A stretch of DNA of 64,000 nt from Aphelocoma coerulescens (Eukaryota; Chordata; Aves; Passeriformes; Corvidae): assembly GCF_041296385.1 (NCBI RefSeq), contig NW_027184085.1, positions 59,740,109-59,804,108 of the forward strand. The letters are read 5' to 3'. Below the pieces are notes generated by a model. That model saw only the letters and a list, made by a program, of their open reading frames with translations, made no database searches and was not told the origin of the DNA. Shown here in pieces: positions 1 to 13,147 of this stretch (position 1 is the first letter of the stretch; each line of letters opens with the position of its first letter). The translations under genes were made by a program, and so were the position numbers.

Positions 1-506
1 CAAACACAACTGTCACCTTTCCAAAGGTGGTCAAGGCACAAGCGCACACACAATTTATAACATGGATCAGTACTAAATTTTTAAAGACTGTGAATGCCAG
101 GAAGCTGTGGTTACCTTTGAAGGTTCTAATGTGCTTTGAGAAAGGAAAATCTGAATTGAGATGAGATCGGGCTGGGAAGTGATGGTAAGCATAAAGTTAT
201 TTGAGAATGTGCAATGTAGCATCTGAGAGTTTTCATGATCCAATATGTGCTATATAAATATTATATAGCTATGCTAGGTCTTCTATGGTGGGTCAGTGGA
301 AAATAAAATGCAGACTACTAGTTTGCAGTAACTCATTACCAGAGAGTGGTGGCAATAATTTCTCAAGCTCACAGCACAGGATGACTTGAACAGTGACCTA
401 TGAATATGCTTCCAGTGGGATCTTCCAGCAGCTTTCACGTCCCATTTTACTGCTCTTTGAAGTCAGAAAGAACATTAAATAAGGGCAGCAACAGATAGCA
501 TCTACT

Positions 507-524
507 TATCTCTTATAAGAGATA
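507..524. repeat. Perfect 18 bp palindrome
   Basis: The sequence TATCTCTTATAAGAGATA equals its own reverse complement. It is isolated in unique DNA. Palindromes of this length are uncommon but can arise by chance in AT-rich DNA; no function is implied. Confidence 0.75.
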
Positions 525-3322
525 GAAGCAGCTTATATCCAGAGCCACTAAGCTGAATTAAAACACTGAGGAGATGGTATCATCTTAAATGTGATTTTTT
601 TCATGCCATAACATTCAGTAAAACAGTGACTGAACTGTGGTTTTATTAGAGTACATGTTATGGGTGGAAAATTCAAACAGATGGGTATACTGCTGTGTGA
701 AAACAGAAAAAGGAAAGACCTTTCTAGACATTTAGTTTAAAACTTAATTGTTTAAGTGGAATAAATTTCTATGTGTAATACAGCTGATAAAACATAATTG
801 GATTCCTGCTTAAGGTTCTCCTTAAGAAAGATATCTGAAAGCTAAATAATTAAATTTTTTGTGTTAGTTTTTAATGTTTCTTTAAGGATCTTTCAAACAT
901 CCACAGAAAGCAATTTTTCCAAAAATTTTTATTTTTGAAGGAAACTCCTTTGACACAGTAATTTCAGTTAAATTGCAAGTAGTAAGTGTCTGAGCAGCAT
1001 AGATATATCCAGATGGTTAAAAATACAGCATTTTAGAGGCTGGTGACATTTCGCTGCTTTTGGTAAACATAATGAAGATGACAGAACAAAAAAATTTTGA
1101 ATTAGAATTTTTGTCTTCATGAAATGACTTCTTGCTTTGATTTGAAAGATTGGGTTAGAGTCTTTTGGATTCTTATTAGAATAAAGCTTCTGCTTAGAGA
1201 CTTTTAATTTTTAGCTCATAAATTAACTTTCTTTATTATCTACCCTAAAGTAAAACAGTACAAAAGAACATATACACATTGCAGAGTTTGCTCAAGATGT
1301 CTTGCATCAGAAGGCAATGGAAACAGGAATAAATATGGATGTGCAGGGTATTGAGGGCCTCCCTATACACTCTTGGAGACTGCAATTTCACTGCAGCCCA
1401 GATCAGACTCCTTGAACTGTACAGTGGTGGGGTGCATCTTCAGCTTTAGTTTTTCTACAGAGAGCCCAGCATGTTCACTCTGAGACCACACTGCACCGGG
1501 AGCCCAAATTCTCTAAGCATGGTTACATCAATAGCACTCCCCTGATTCAAAATAAAACACTAATGCAGAGATATCTTCATTTCCATATTAAGCTGCAAGT
1601 GATACAGGGGTAGAGCCAGTATTTGAATTCTGGTTATTGCTCTGACATGAACTTTTTATCTATAAGCTGCATTTATTTTCAGGTATCAGTGTTTCTGATT
1701 AACAAAGACATTTTGCATACTCCTTGTTACTTACATATTCAATGAATCATTTATATTGTGCCCCTTACTCTGGCATATGGGTTTATCACCAAAAACCCAA
1801 ATATTCATATTTAATTGCCCATGTTGGGGAGCAAAACTAATTATTTTCCTTATTATCTAGAGGAAACTGCTTAGGAAAATATAGACAATGAAGCATGACA
1901 GAAAAATGAAATGTGTTGCATTTTCTGAGTGCATTTGGTTCATGGAGAACCTGTGTTCAAATGATTTCTTTTTTTTTTTTTTTTGCCTGCTGTTATTTTT
2001 CTTGTGTATACTGCATAAATATATAATAACTGCGTGCTAAAAGAAGTACTTTGTATAAATGAAAGGAATTCTCAGAAGCCACCATTTTGTACTCAATTTC
2101 CTTCTGCTGAGAAATTATTCTTTTACAAGTGGGCTCTACTGACAAAATAAAGACTGCTGAATTCATGGTGGAACAAGGTACCTTGCAATGAAGGGTCAGA
2201 TTGGCTGTCTGTTGTCCTGTATTCTCTCCATGTCTGGTTATTTACCTCCAGTCTGTGTTTCATGACTGTCCCAGTGAGCAGAAATAGTTCCTCTTAAGTT
2301 TCTAATCCACAAGCTGTGCTAAGGAAAACTTCTAAGAAAATACTAGCGCCAGAAAAGACTAGAGTTGTTACAACAGACTGTTGTATCAACAACCCCAATT
2401 TTAAAATCTTTTCACTTCCTCTGAGATAATTTGCATGGAAGTTAGTCATCTCTCACTGTTTTGTAAGCTTTCCTCTCCCTTATTGAAATAGGGACAAGGA
2501 GGTATGAATTTGAAATGAAACCTCATTTGTAAATCTGCCTGATTTCATATGTTTAAATTAGATAATTCATTTTAGCCTAAATGCATGGGTGGTTTTAAAC
2601 TTTGTGTATGAAATGCACTTGATATGGAAAATATTTCAGTTTCTGCTGCCATTTGGTATGATGAAGGTTAGCACATACAGTATGTAAAATCTGAATCCCT
2701 CTCAGGGAGATCCTTATTTGAATTGTAGATGGGAAATTTCTAAAAGTATAATTAACTTTGCTTGATACATTTTTCCTCCTCATTTTGTGAAGAAATATCA
2801 CCCACAAACAAGGAAAGAAAAAAAGACGCTTTCTCTTGCCTGCTGAGCAGCTAGGAAGCTTTGCACTGTCATGTTCTCTGGTTCATACCTCAGCTCTAAT
2901 TCAGCAAATCCCAAGTGGGTTTTGAGTTTGGAGAGTCATAACAGACCAAACAATAAAAAGCAGAAATAATTTGATAACATCTTTTCTAATGGTAGCTGAA
3001 AATAGTGCTCCAGGAATGTATTCTACCAAAAGAAAGTGATTTCTAAACATGTAGGGGTTTTCTCCCATTTGAAAGGGAATCAGAATGCATCTTTCAGCAG
3101 TTGTCCCCTAATTCTAGTAATTTGTGATTCCTTGTCTCATTTGTGTTTGCCTTGAAAGGGTTCTTGAAAATTTATTAAGAAGATAAGAAGGGATTGTATG
3201 GAAAATTTAGAAATCTTATCAATGGTCCTCTGAACCAGAATTAAATAAAAGGCAGAATTTAAATAAGGCACAAATATGAATTCTAACTGCTAATGGCAAT
3301 GAGTCCTTTTTATGTTTAAAAA

Positions 3323-3358
3323 AACATTAATATTATTTCAATTATTAATATTAATGTT
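3323..3358. repeat. AT-only hairpin with 13 bp arms
   Basis: Arms AACATTAATATTA (3323-3335) and TAATATTAATGTT (3346-3358) are perfect reverse complements around a 10 bp loop. The composition is almost entirely A/T, so it is a weak cruciform candidate. It is too short and AT-rich for a microRNA precursor. Confidence 0.75.
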
Positions 3359-6300
3359 GTGGTTTTAATGGTAAATTATAGATGTTGATTTGATATCCAA
3401 ATAGCTCTCCTTTTGAAGTACTGACGTTTAAAAAAATGTTAGTATCAATAAGCAGGATCTCACCTATTAGAAGAAAAAAAGAGAAATAAAAATGTATCAC
3501 CTCATATTGCCTGTGCAATTTTTTGGGTTTTATTAATTTATTTTTATTCAACAGATGTTCTACCTTTTTTCCTCAATCGTTGTTATTTCTCATTTGCTAA
3601 GAGAAAAAAGGTATGAAAAAAAAAAGAAAAGAAAGAGTGAAAAAAGAATCCTTAGAATCCTTTCTATCATTTTATTTCTCCACTTATATTGCTTAGCTCT
3701 TAGGAGCTATGCTCTGAAGAAAATGCTCACAACTGTTTGTGTCTTTGCCACAATTTCAGGACAATTTTGGCACATTTGGGCTTTTTCTGATGACCTATAA
3801 TTTTGTTTTTGCATGCTTAACTTCACAGGTTGGACACCCTTGAAGTAACCCTTGAACCTGTATTTAAATTATAAACCTTAGGTGCTGTAAATCTGCATTC
3901 AAATCTAAAGCAGTCTAAAAGACAGCAGCTGGCAAGAAGGTAATTTCGCCTTGTGGCTTGCCAAGCAATCTGGGCAGCAGCAGCACACTCTGAGGGGTAG
4001 AATTGCTGCTTCTGTAACAACACAGACAGGTTGGCTCTCATCTTGTTGATCGGTTTAGTTGGCTGGGCTCATGCTTCTTTGTCTGTAGCTTTCTGTATTT
4101 AGTTGACAGACTCTTTGACAGCGTGTTTTCTCTGGAAGACAAGTAAAAAATGTATCACTTCACAAGTTTGAGCAAATAGTCTTTTCCCTACTAACATGTA
4201 AAACCTGTATTTGATTCATTTTATTAAAGTATTGTGAAAAGTCAGGGTGAAAGTGAGAATTCTAATTTGTCCCTTTTGTTCAAGTACTTTGTTTTTTTCT
4301 TTTTCCCTTGTGTATTCTTAGCCTCCTTTCTCCAGTTACATGAATTTTTCAGAGTATCTTACAGCTTTTGTAGAAACAGTCTTTCAGAAAACCATTTAAA
4401 CTCACATCTTTAAGTTCCTTTAGTATTTTCGAAAGCTCTCTGAAGATGAGAAGTGAGATTTATAAGCCAGTAGGCTTTTCTTCTAAATCTGCTTTTTGTA
4501 TCCTGGCCTTTTTTCCCATTTCCTTATCCTCTTCCTATTTTCCTTCCATACACTCTAACAAGACCCTGTAGTCCAAGCTTTCCCTCCCATCTCCCATGTA
4601 TTAAAGTGTTCTTATTTGGTTGGTTTCTGGTGTTGAACTCCTGGATCTTACCATACTGAAATTAAGTGTCCTGTGAAAATTTAACAGAGCATGAGGAAAC
4701 TTGGGGTTTGCACCAGGAAAACAAATATATTGTGACTCTGAGGCAGAAGCAAGGAAGGGGATGGGTTTTTCAGGAGGGCTGAGAAAGCCAGAATGTACAT
4801 GTGGAAAGAGCATATTTTTCTCCCCTGAAGCACCAAGCTGAGGCAGTAGTTGGGGCAGTCCAGCACTAGTTGTGGGTGAGGCACAACGTTTTCGTAGGAT
4901 CCATTCGAGTCAGCCTTATTGAATTCCTTAAACTCTCCAGAGGTGGTGAAGTACTGAGGTACTTATCCATTCAAGAACATCTAGTTATTTGCCGTGCTGG
5001 TGTGGTTTTGCTGCACATTCAGTACCATCTATTTTAAATGTATTGAGCAATCAATTTAAACTTGTTATTGTCACTGGGGCTTGAAAATTTAATAAGCAAT
5101 TACCAGAGTCCATTCCTTTGTTTTTAATTTTTACTAAGATGTTGTTCAATTTCAGACCTTAAAGCAATCATGCTCTCCAGATTATTGAATTGAATGGGTC
5201 CATAAGTCAGACCAGCTCTTAAGAGTATTTTTCTTCACTGATTTATTTGGCTGAATTGTACAGTATCTCCTTGTGGAATGAGCGAAAAGGAAATGCAAAT
5301 CTGAAGTTAGATCATAAATATAAAGCACTGCAATACCTATCAAATCAATGAGCAGCAGACCACGAGACTGTCTTCCTATTTTTTTTTCATTGTATTGCTC
5401 TGCTTTTCCTCCTACAGTTTTTAAATGCATAAAATGCAATTTTCTGTGTAGTTTCATATGTCCCTCCTTGATCTTACAAGAGAATATCCAGAGAATCCAG
5501 GGCTGCATAACTGAATTATTTTGGTTTCCTTTTCCATTTCCTCTTCCAATTTTTTAACAAAGCACTTTTTTTCTCCAGTGGTTTTTTTTTTTAAATTTAT
5601 TTCTTACTGAAGAAAAAAATGTTACTTGATTTGTTTTCTTTCGTATTTTTCATCAAGAGGACCAGCAAAATATTCTAAAACATGAACAAATTCTTTTTTA
5701 AATTACTAAAATGTCACTTAGAGACATTTAGGCTAATACTTTAAAAAGGTAATCATGTTCTCATTCTTGTTATGCCTACTTCCATATTGCTCTGAAACGC
5801 AATGATTTCTGTGGGATTGTCTTCAATATCCATCACACTGGAAATACAAAAGGTCGAAGTAAAGCCTTCACAAACAGTGGTAAAGCTTCAGAGAGACCCG
5901 AATTCCTATTCTGGAAATCAATCAGCCCTCTGAGAAAGGAAGGCTTGAGCAACAGAATTCTGAAAATATCGAAAGTTTTCTCGTAATTCTTTCCTCAATA
6001 TTTTGCAAAAGATGATCTTAGATTTCAGCAGATGAACAAATTCTTCATGTGTTTTCTTGAAAATTGCATCTTAATATTAAAATATTAAAAGGGAGCAGAA
6101 GAAATCGTTTTTAAGAGTTGTGTAACATAATTAAATTGAAAATATTAAAAATGTCTTAGAAAGTGTTCAGTGGAATAAAAGTACATTATTTTTAAGTAGG
6201 ATATTATTTCATTCAGATGGAATTGATTTATTTTCCCCCTCTATATATCCATTTTACCACAAAAAGAAAACTGAATAAATTGTGGCTCTGGCAACACTGT

Positions 6301-6536
6301 AAGCATACCCCATCTTGGGGACCAGTTCTTGTCCTTACTAGCTAGATGTTTCAGTAATATACTAGGAACAGTTTTGCCATCTTGTACATTCCTAATTTTC
6401 TTCTAAGAATATCCTATGTGATACAGTCAGCTTTTGCCTAATTCTAGTGTTTCTTCCTAGAAAAAAATCAGATTTATTCTAAGCTATGAGAAAAGCCCAT
6501 AGACATAATCTTTGTAGGTATTACCAAAAGGGGGTT

Positions 6537-6690
6537 TGTGTTTTGATTTCTTTTTGTTTGTTTTTTTTGTTCTTGTTGTTGGTTGGTTGGGTTTTCCTTT
6601 GTTTGGGGTTTTTTTGGGTTTTGTTCTTTTATTTTGGTTTTGTTTGTTTGTTTGTTTGTTTGGGGTTTTTTGTTTGGATTTTCTTTTGAG
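6537..6690. repeat. T/G-rich low-complexity tract
   Basis: About 150 bp of almost pure T and G on the plus strand, with a (GTTT)n core near 6640-6660, a GGTTGGTTGGG block at 6581-6591, and further G runs at 6605-6608, 6616-6618 and 6662-6665. The absence of A and C removes stop codons on this strand, which explains a spurious frame rich in Phe, Leu, Val and Cys running through it. No transposon body is recognisable on either side. Confidence 0.85.
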
Positions 6691-8965
6691 ATGGTGTGAT
6701 TCTTTTGACGGGGAGCTGGTCCTGGATGCAGAAAGGGCCACTTTAAATCAGGCTAACACACATAATGCTTTGTATGAGGCATTTTTGCATAGCTCTGGCC
6801 AAAGTCCTTTTTTTGGAGTTATTTTAGAGCCAGGTAAATCGCTGTTTGACTTCCTTCACTTGTGCTGCTTTTCCTTACTTTTCCTGATGGAAAAGTGCAA
6901 CTCAAAACAGTGCAATATGACAGCAAAATCACCATGCAGAAAAGTAGCAGAAATGTCAGGATTTGCTATGATCAGAATAGGGCCAATCTCGTCTTTATTT
7001 TGTATTCATTTATCCTCTGTTTCTACTGCCCTGAAAACAAAAAATGATCCTGAAAAAGTAAATGAGTAAGTGAGGGAAGTTGTCATTAGGGGATGTATTC
7101 CTAATAAAAGTAGGCATCCATTCATGAGTACAAAATAAATTAAAGTTTGCTCTGTTATCTGTATTTATTTTCAGGCAATTTCCTTTCATTTACAGAAATG
7201 CACTTGTCTATACTCTGGGGTCAGGTGACTGTGAATTAAATGAGATGTTTTTGTTCTCAGTGAAATGGCAAACATCCACTTGAAAAATTCACTTACAATC
7301 CAGAAAAACACTCTTTAGAGTGGTGACCTTTGTTAAAATGGGCAAATTTCTCACCTACCACACAAACTGCCTTACAGTGCACATGGGCAATGTGGAAATG
7401 TAACTATCTGATTAATTTCAACATTTAACTGTCAAATTGTGTGTTTTCTAAGTACAGAAAATGTTTTGAAATTTAGTGTTCTTAGGTTCTTGAATCTCAG
7501 TCCTCTAAAAAGTCACCTTATAATGTAAATGCTTTTTAAGTAAAAAAAACCTATAAAGTACCATAATTTTAAGAAATTAAATTTAATCAGTCAAAAGAGT
7601 AGAAGGGGAAATGTGTTAATAGAAGAGGAAATGCCTTAAATATAAAATAGAATTTCAAAGTAGAAGTAAGTACAACACTATATTTCTCTTGTATTTTTTC
7701 TAGGTCATGTCTAAAAACCTTTCTCAATGGCAGCTTTTGTTTTGCTTTGTATCTTGTTCATTTCTATTGTGTCTCTCAAGAGAGACTAGAAGAACTATGC
7801 AATGGAGATGTATGAGGAGCACGTCTTCACATTTTCCATTGTCTGCTTTGTTTTGTTTGGGTTTTCCTGTGGAGTGGGCAGATTGAGGAAAAACTATGAG
7901 GCAGCAGTGACAGAAAACCCTAGGGAAAGTAAAGCTTCTGATGTGCAAGTATAGTCTTTCCCTTGAAAGACAAACCTGTCATTTTCATTTAACGTTTATT
8001 TATTTTTCTTTAATTCCTGATTTTTAATTTCTAGTAAATGAAATACAGTTCTGCTTTGTTGACCTTTCTCAGAGCCAAGCTTCAGTTTCTGACTCATGAT
8101 ACACAGCTGAATGTGAACAGTTAGACGGATGGGTTTCATTACCTTATAATTAATAAAAGGTTGAATTTTCTGTCTCCAGAAGAAAATAAGTCAATTGGGA
8201 AGCAGCATTTGTGGCACAGGAAGAACACAGAAATCATTTATCCAGTGCTCATGCATGCAAATATTCTCGGTCACGTGGGAATGCACACACACACACACAC
8301 ACACATGCATTTGTTAATAAATAATAATTGGAAAAAAGCTTTCATGGTCTTGTAGGGTTCATTCAATTTTTTATTCCTTCTGTAAAAGTCAGAACCCACC
8401 TAGATTACAGATGATGGAGGTCAATTTACTCTTGTGCTATCTTCCTGCTAAATTTCTAAAAATGTCTCCATCAGATGCATTTTGTGGACTAAACTTGAGT
8501 ATTTGTAATTTATTCAGAAGATTTGGCTTCAAATAAAAATCAAGAATTTTTCTCCTCAAGTTTAGTTTAATTTTATAAAGTTAGCATGTATGCAAATAAA
8601 CTAATTTCCCCAGCTCCATACTTATGTAATTCATGTCCACTACCTAACTGCTGGAAGCAAATCAACCTTTTGGATATGTTGTAGTATCTGCTACTTGAGA
8701 ACATAAATTTTTGAAATAGACAAACATGTTTACTCTTCCACATTCCCACCTGAAATATAAGTTCCTGAAAGTAAATGTTTTAATTGCCTCTTGCATGTTG
8801 CATGAGGTAGTATTTGTGTACTCACAGTATCTGCTTTTGCATATTGGTGTCACTTACTTGTAACTCCTTAAGATGCAGTTGCAAAATATAACATTTCTGG
8901 AAAGAAACTAATCATTACTTTGGAAAATATCATAGGTAAGATTATGTTCACTGTTGGGAGAACAA
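6691..8965. other. Unique non-coding DNA with one CA microsatellite
   Basis: No gene or interspersed repeat recognised. AT-rich, low CpG, stops frequent in all six frames. It holds the (CA)11 microsatellite listed separately. The boundary with the CR1 fragment on the right is approximate. Confidence 0.6.
8284..8305. repeat. (CA)11 microsatellite
   Basis: Uninterrupted CA dinucleotide repeat of 22 bp, flanked by ATG on both sides. It is a likely length polymorphism. Confidence 0.95.
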
Positions 8966-9302
8966 TACACAGCTTCCTCACAAGGGAAAGAGGAGGGGCT
9001 GCACTAAACTCTTCTCTGTGGTGACCCGTGGCAGAACTCAAGGGAGTGTCCTGAAGTTGTGTCAGGGGAGGTTTAGGTCAGATATTGAGAAAAGGTTCCT
9101 CACCCGGAAGGTGGTTGGGCACTGGAACAGGCTCCCCAGGGAAGTGGTCACAGCACCAGCCTGACAGAGCTCAAGGAGCATTTGGACAACACTCTCATGG
9201 CCCATGGTGTGATATTTGGAGCTGTTCTGTGCAGGACCAAAAGATAGATTTTGGTGATCCTTGTGAGTCCTTTCCAACTCAGAATAGTCTATGATTCCAT
9301 GA
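8966..9302 (+). mobile_element. CR1 LINE, 3'-end fragment
   Basis: A 5'-truncated CR1 non-LTR retrotransposon. The segment follows the order of the CR1 3' region: the end of ORF2 (a GTGACC motif near 9021, then GTGTCAGGGGAGGTTTAGG at 9060-9078), the phrase around ACTGGAACAGGCTCCCCAG at 9121-9139, and the 3' UTR ending CTTTCCAACTC ... TATGATTCCATGA. The tail lacks a poly(A), as expected for CR1. Short gaps and substitutions mark it as a dead copy. Frames read through it on both strands are remnants or chance. The 5' edge is approximate; the subfamily was not determined. Confidence 0.92.
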
Positions 9303-11892
9303 CTAAAAGAAAGAAGTGTGTCATCCTTTTCTCTGCACTGAAATGTCACCAAAGCAGAAAAAAAAATTAAATTAGATTTTTCTCTGTAAATATCAAAATA
9401 TGAAAATAATTCCATAATTCCTGCATCGTATATCTGCTTGTTATGTGTCTTTCCATGTTTCTTGTTTCAGTCTAACTTCCATATTTTACTTGCTGTTGTA
9501 TGAATCCATCTTACTGTTTTCTATAGTTCATTTGGTTATTTCTTCAGAGGAAATGATCCATCTATTATTTGTTCTCTAAATACTTGTCTTTAACTTTTGT
9601 ATCTGAAACGTCACTCTGCTTTTCCCTACCTTTTCCCTTACTTGCTGACTTTCCTTCTTACTTTTTTTTTCCCTATGACTATGCTTCCTTTTAAGTAGCA
9701 CAAGATTTTCACAAGCACAGGAAGACTTTCACACCTTTGCATTGATTCCTAACACTTCTTGTTCTAATGGCAAAAGTTTTTCCATTTGTTTCTATATCTT
9801 CCTCCCCCACTCTGTTGAGCTCAGGACACTGTTTCTTAGCCAGTTAATCAGTGATTTTCAGGGAGACAAAGGTATTAAACAGTTCTGTGCTGAACACAAA
9901 AACCATTTTCTTCTTTTTGCTTTTCTTCCCCCATCTCACGCTTCAACAGTGTGCAGTCATAGGCTGAATGTCCTCTTGGTACTTGCAGTGTGCCCAGCTT
10001 TGCCTCTTTTACCCTTCTGTCCCTTTGTGGCATCTGTGCCAACAGCAAACCTTTTCCCCTTTGCTTGAACTTTGTATCTCCTCTAGATTTGCTTATACTT
10101 TCATCTTGTATTTAAGTTTTTTGAAATAGACATTTTCTGAAGGGTTGGAAAGGTTTAGCATAATATATTCTATTTCAGAGAACAGTAGAGAAATGTAAAT
10201 CTCCCTTTTCCTAAGGCTAACGTATTATGTGGGTTTAGTATCTACTTTTATAGCTTAACTGTCATTCGGAGTAAAACCAAGAGTACTGCAAAGAGATGTT
10301 TCCAAAGACATGTCTTATACCCCCAGCTTCTAAAAAAGCAGTAAGAGGTAGCCCTTCTTCTCTGCCCATAGACCTGGAAACACCATTGTTGTCTATGCAA
10401 TAGGATTAGATGATAATATTAAAAATTAGTTGGACAAGGTGTGATTGATTGTACCACCTGAATGAACTGATATATTGCACAATAATTTTAGATAGAAAGT
10501 CAGTGATATTTCAAAATAACATCAGGATGTGCACTGTATATCACAGAGACCTAAAGTTCATTAACTTAATAGAGTTACAGAAATATGGTAACAACCCTTA
10601 ACAGCATTGTTGATTGCGTGGATTGCAGCTTAGAGACCCCTCCTATTTCCCATTCAAATAAATTAGAAAACTGCCGGAAAATTTATTGCTATCTGCTGAT
10701 TATGACTGTGCACAAGATGTTGGATTACCACTGCTGCCTTCTTTCATTGTGGTGTTTGAGAAAGCATGATTTTATTTCAGTTGCTTTCATAACACAAGAG
10801 AAAAAACCATTAAGATCTCCATCTAGAAAAAGGCAGTTCGTCTTGTTGATGCGAAAAAGATTCTTGGGTTTTTTTAAGATTGCCTTTTAAGCCCAACACT
10901 GCTTATGCAAAATTGCTTTGCTTGTTGTCCAGTATGCCATTTATTTGAGTCTGCAATAACTAGAGAAACATTAATTTACATTACCATACCATGAAGAACA
11001 TGACTTTTGTATGTGTCATTTGTTTCTGTCAACCACTCCTGGGGTAGAGATCTCAAAGATAAAACATGTAAAATTTCCCATCAAGCATCAGAGCATGCTC
11101 AGGGAGGGTAATAGCTCAGATATCCTGGCATTCAGCTCTACCTGACACTGAAGAACCCTTACCACTCACTATATGTGTTTTTTCTGTGTGGATCCTCTGG
11201 TTTGTAATAGTAGGTGAGTTTGTAAAATCAGTTACAGAGAAAAAAAAAATCCAGAAAGCACCACTGCCAAATGTTTTCCTGATGCACCATCAGTTTAGGG
11301 ACTGTGGACCCCAGTGGGAATTGAGATCCCTCCAGGGAGATGCAGTACAAAACCAGCACAAGCAACAGTTCATGTGGGGAAGCACAGGCAAACAAAAGTT
11401 ATGCTAGACTGTCCTAAATAAAATCTTTGTACCTTGATCAAACTCTGAAATTCCACAGAATGTTTTCAAATCAAAAGTCAATGTATATTTGTTTTTATTT
11501 TGCAAAAAGGAAGTCTGAAAAATGACAAAAGCTAGGATAATGTGGAAACCAGTGACCATCTATGTTTGCCAGGGAGCCTGGGGAGTGTTCAGCCTGCCCA
11601 TCTCCTTCCAAGTGGCTGTGAGTTCAGCTTGCATCTTCTGTGGCAAGCCTGTGACCCCCTACTGAAATAGCTATTTATTCCTAACAGAGCAATGTGATTA
11701 GGTGACCAGGCCCAGCACTGTAAGCAACTGCAGTGTGACAGGTGCTGCAGGAAAGCATGAACAAACAAGGACTTTGTGTTACATCTGTTATAATAACTAC
11801 ATAATGTCCTAATCACAACAGAAAGTATAAGCACTATACAGGATAAGAAACTTCATGGTAATTTGATCTTTCTTCCACTGAAGGAATTAAAA

Positions 11893-11990
11893 TCATAGGA
11901 TCTGAGAAAAACTTACATTAGAGGGGATATCTAGATATCCCTGGGTTCACCTTCACACTGAAGCTGAGGCTGACCTCAAAGTTTTGGATA
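11893..11990 (-). mobile_element. Possible ancient CR1 3' end, reversed
   Basis: The segment begins AATCATAGGATCTGAG and continues with an AGGGG...CTAG...CCC pattern that loosely follows the reverse complement of a CR1 3' end (tail, then the motif that normally reads as a 'GACCTC...CTAGTCC' block). Divergence is heavy and the match could be chance. The 18 bp palindrome at 11924-11941 lies within it. Confidence 0.3.
11924..11941. repeat. Perfect 18 bp palindrome
   Basis: GGGATATCTAGATATCCC is self-complementary over 18 bp. It may have arisen from mutation within an old repeat end. No binding protein is assigned. Confidence 0.75.
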
Positions 11991-13073
11991 ATTTTGTGTT
12001 ATTTTAAAATTAAAATTGGCCTGATGAAAGAGGTGACAACAACAGTGAGGCTGGTAGGAATAGAAATCTTTCTTATGAAAGAACACCAGAAGAAAATAAC
12101 AGTAGGGTAGCAGGTATAAAAGCACTCTGCAGTGGTGCTGAAAGAGCAGCAGCTGTCAGATTTGTGTGTAATTCATTACTGACCTCTTTCTCAGATCTTC
12201 TTAACAACACAGATACTTGAGGCTTTTGTTGCTTCTTTTTCCTTTCACAGGTACAGACTTTGTTGTTGCCTGGATTCAGTTTTCTGACATACAAACAGTA
12301 AAATGTTGAGAGTGGTGTCTCACAAATGTAACTCATCTTCCTCAATTCTGTGACTTTTGTTATGGAAGACTGGTGGTGAAACCCAATAATCACCATTCAG
12401 AAAAAAACCCTCTGAATTCCATTCAGACCACAGAGTGATTAACACAGTTCAGTTACCATATCTCTTGAGCCAGGGCTTGTATTGAGGAATCAAATTGCTC
12501 ACCAGCCTCCTCTCCTTTACCTGATTTGGCCCCAAGTCTGTTTGTGCCTTCCCAATAGCTAGGACACTATTACTGATACAAAGTCCTTTATTTATTGTAA
12601 CTTTCCAGGAGTAACTCAAATATGATAATAAAACAATTTTAATATATATCATTTTATGAAGAAGATTAAAAACATGCATTGTCTTCACTGAATGAGCAGA
12701 GCTCAGAATATTTTTTAGGAAAAACATTCTCATTGTAATTCAAAGATTTAGATTGGCATATGATGGGGTCTGTATATTTTTAACAACCCTATTTTTAAAT
12801 AAAAGAGGAGAGGTGCCTATAATGCTTCCAGGCAAAGAATATGGAAAATTCTACCCTGTAAAGAGGCACATAGTCTTTCTGGTTTTCCTGTCAAATAGTT
12901 TCACAGGTGGGATGTTGCAATGTACCTGGATAGGATTAGGACTTGTGAGTTTGTCTGACTGTTTTTCTTCAGTGCATTTTGTTAATACTTCCGGAAAACA
13001 GAATATAAATCAATGATACTCAATGATACATGTTTAGCCCTTCAGATTGGCACAACATAAACAATCATTGCCA

Positions 13074-13147
13074 AGATATTGCAGGGGGATTAGAACTAGA
13101 TGATTTTTAAAGTCTTTTCCAACCCAAGCCAGTCTATGATTCTGTGT
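13074..13147 (+). mobile_element. CR1 LINE tail fragment
   Basis: Only the last ~75 bp of a CR1 copy: a GCAGGGGGATTAGAACTAGA motif at 13081-13100, a 'CTTTTCCAACCCA' stretch, and the terminal TATGATTCTGTG. This is the 3' UTR end from which CR1 reverse transcription starts, so very short 5'-truncated copies like this are common. Confidence 0.88.

Larger units (their letters stand above)
1..6536. other. Unique AT-rich non-coding DNA
   Basis: No gene or recognisable interspersed repeat seen. The stretch is AT-rich with few CpG sites and dense stop codons in all frames; reading frames are short and show no protein-like motifs. It contains a run of 16 T at 1969-1984, a perfect 18 bp palindrome at 507-524, an AT-only hairpin at 3323-3358 and an A-rich patch near 3615-3650. 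Very old, unrecognisable repeats cannot be excluded by eye. Confidence 0.6.
9303..13073. other. Unique DNA, partly pyrimidine-rich
   Basis: No gene recognised. The plus strand at about 9430-10090 is notably rich in T and C. An open frame of 108 codons at 9742-10068 falls there, but pyrimidine-rich DNA has few stop codons and the peptide has no recognisable domain. The rest is ordinary AT-rich unique DNA with a palindrome at 11924-11941. Confidence 0.55.

Noticed and set aside
6536..7069. 177-codon open frame, the longest in the window
   Set aside because: Its first 55 codons are translation of the T/G low-complexity tract, where stops cannot occur; the rest has no recognisable domain.
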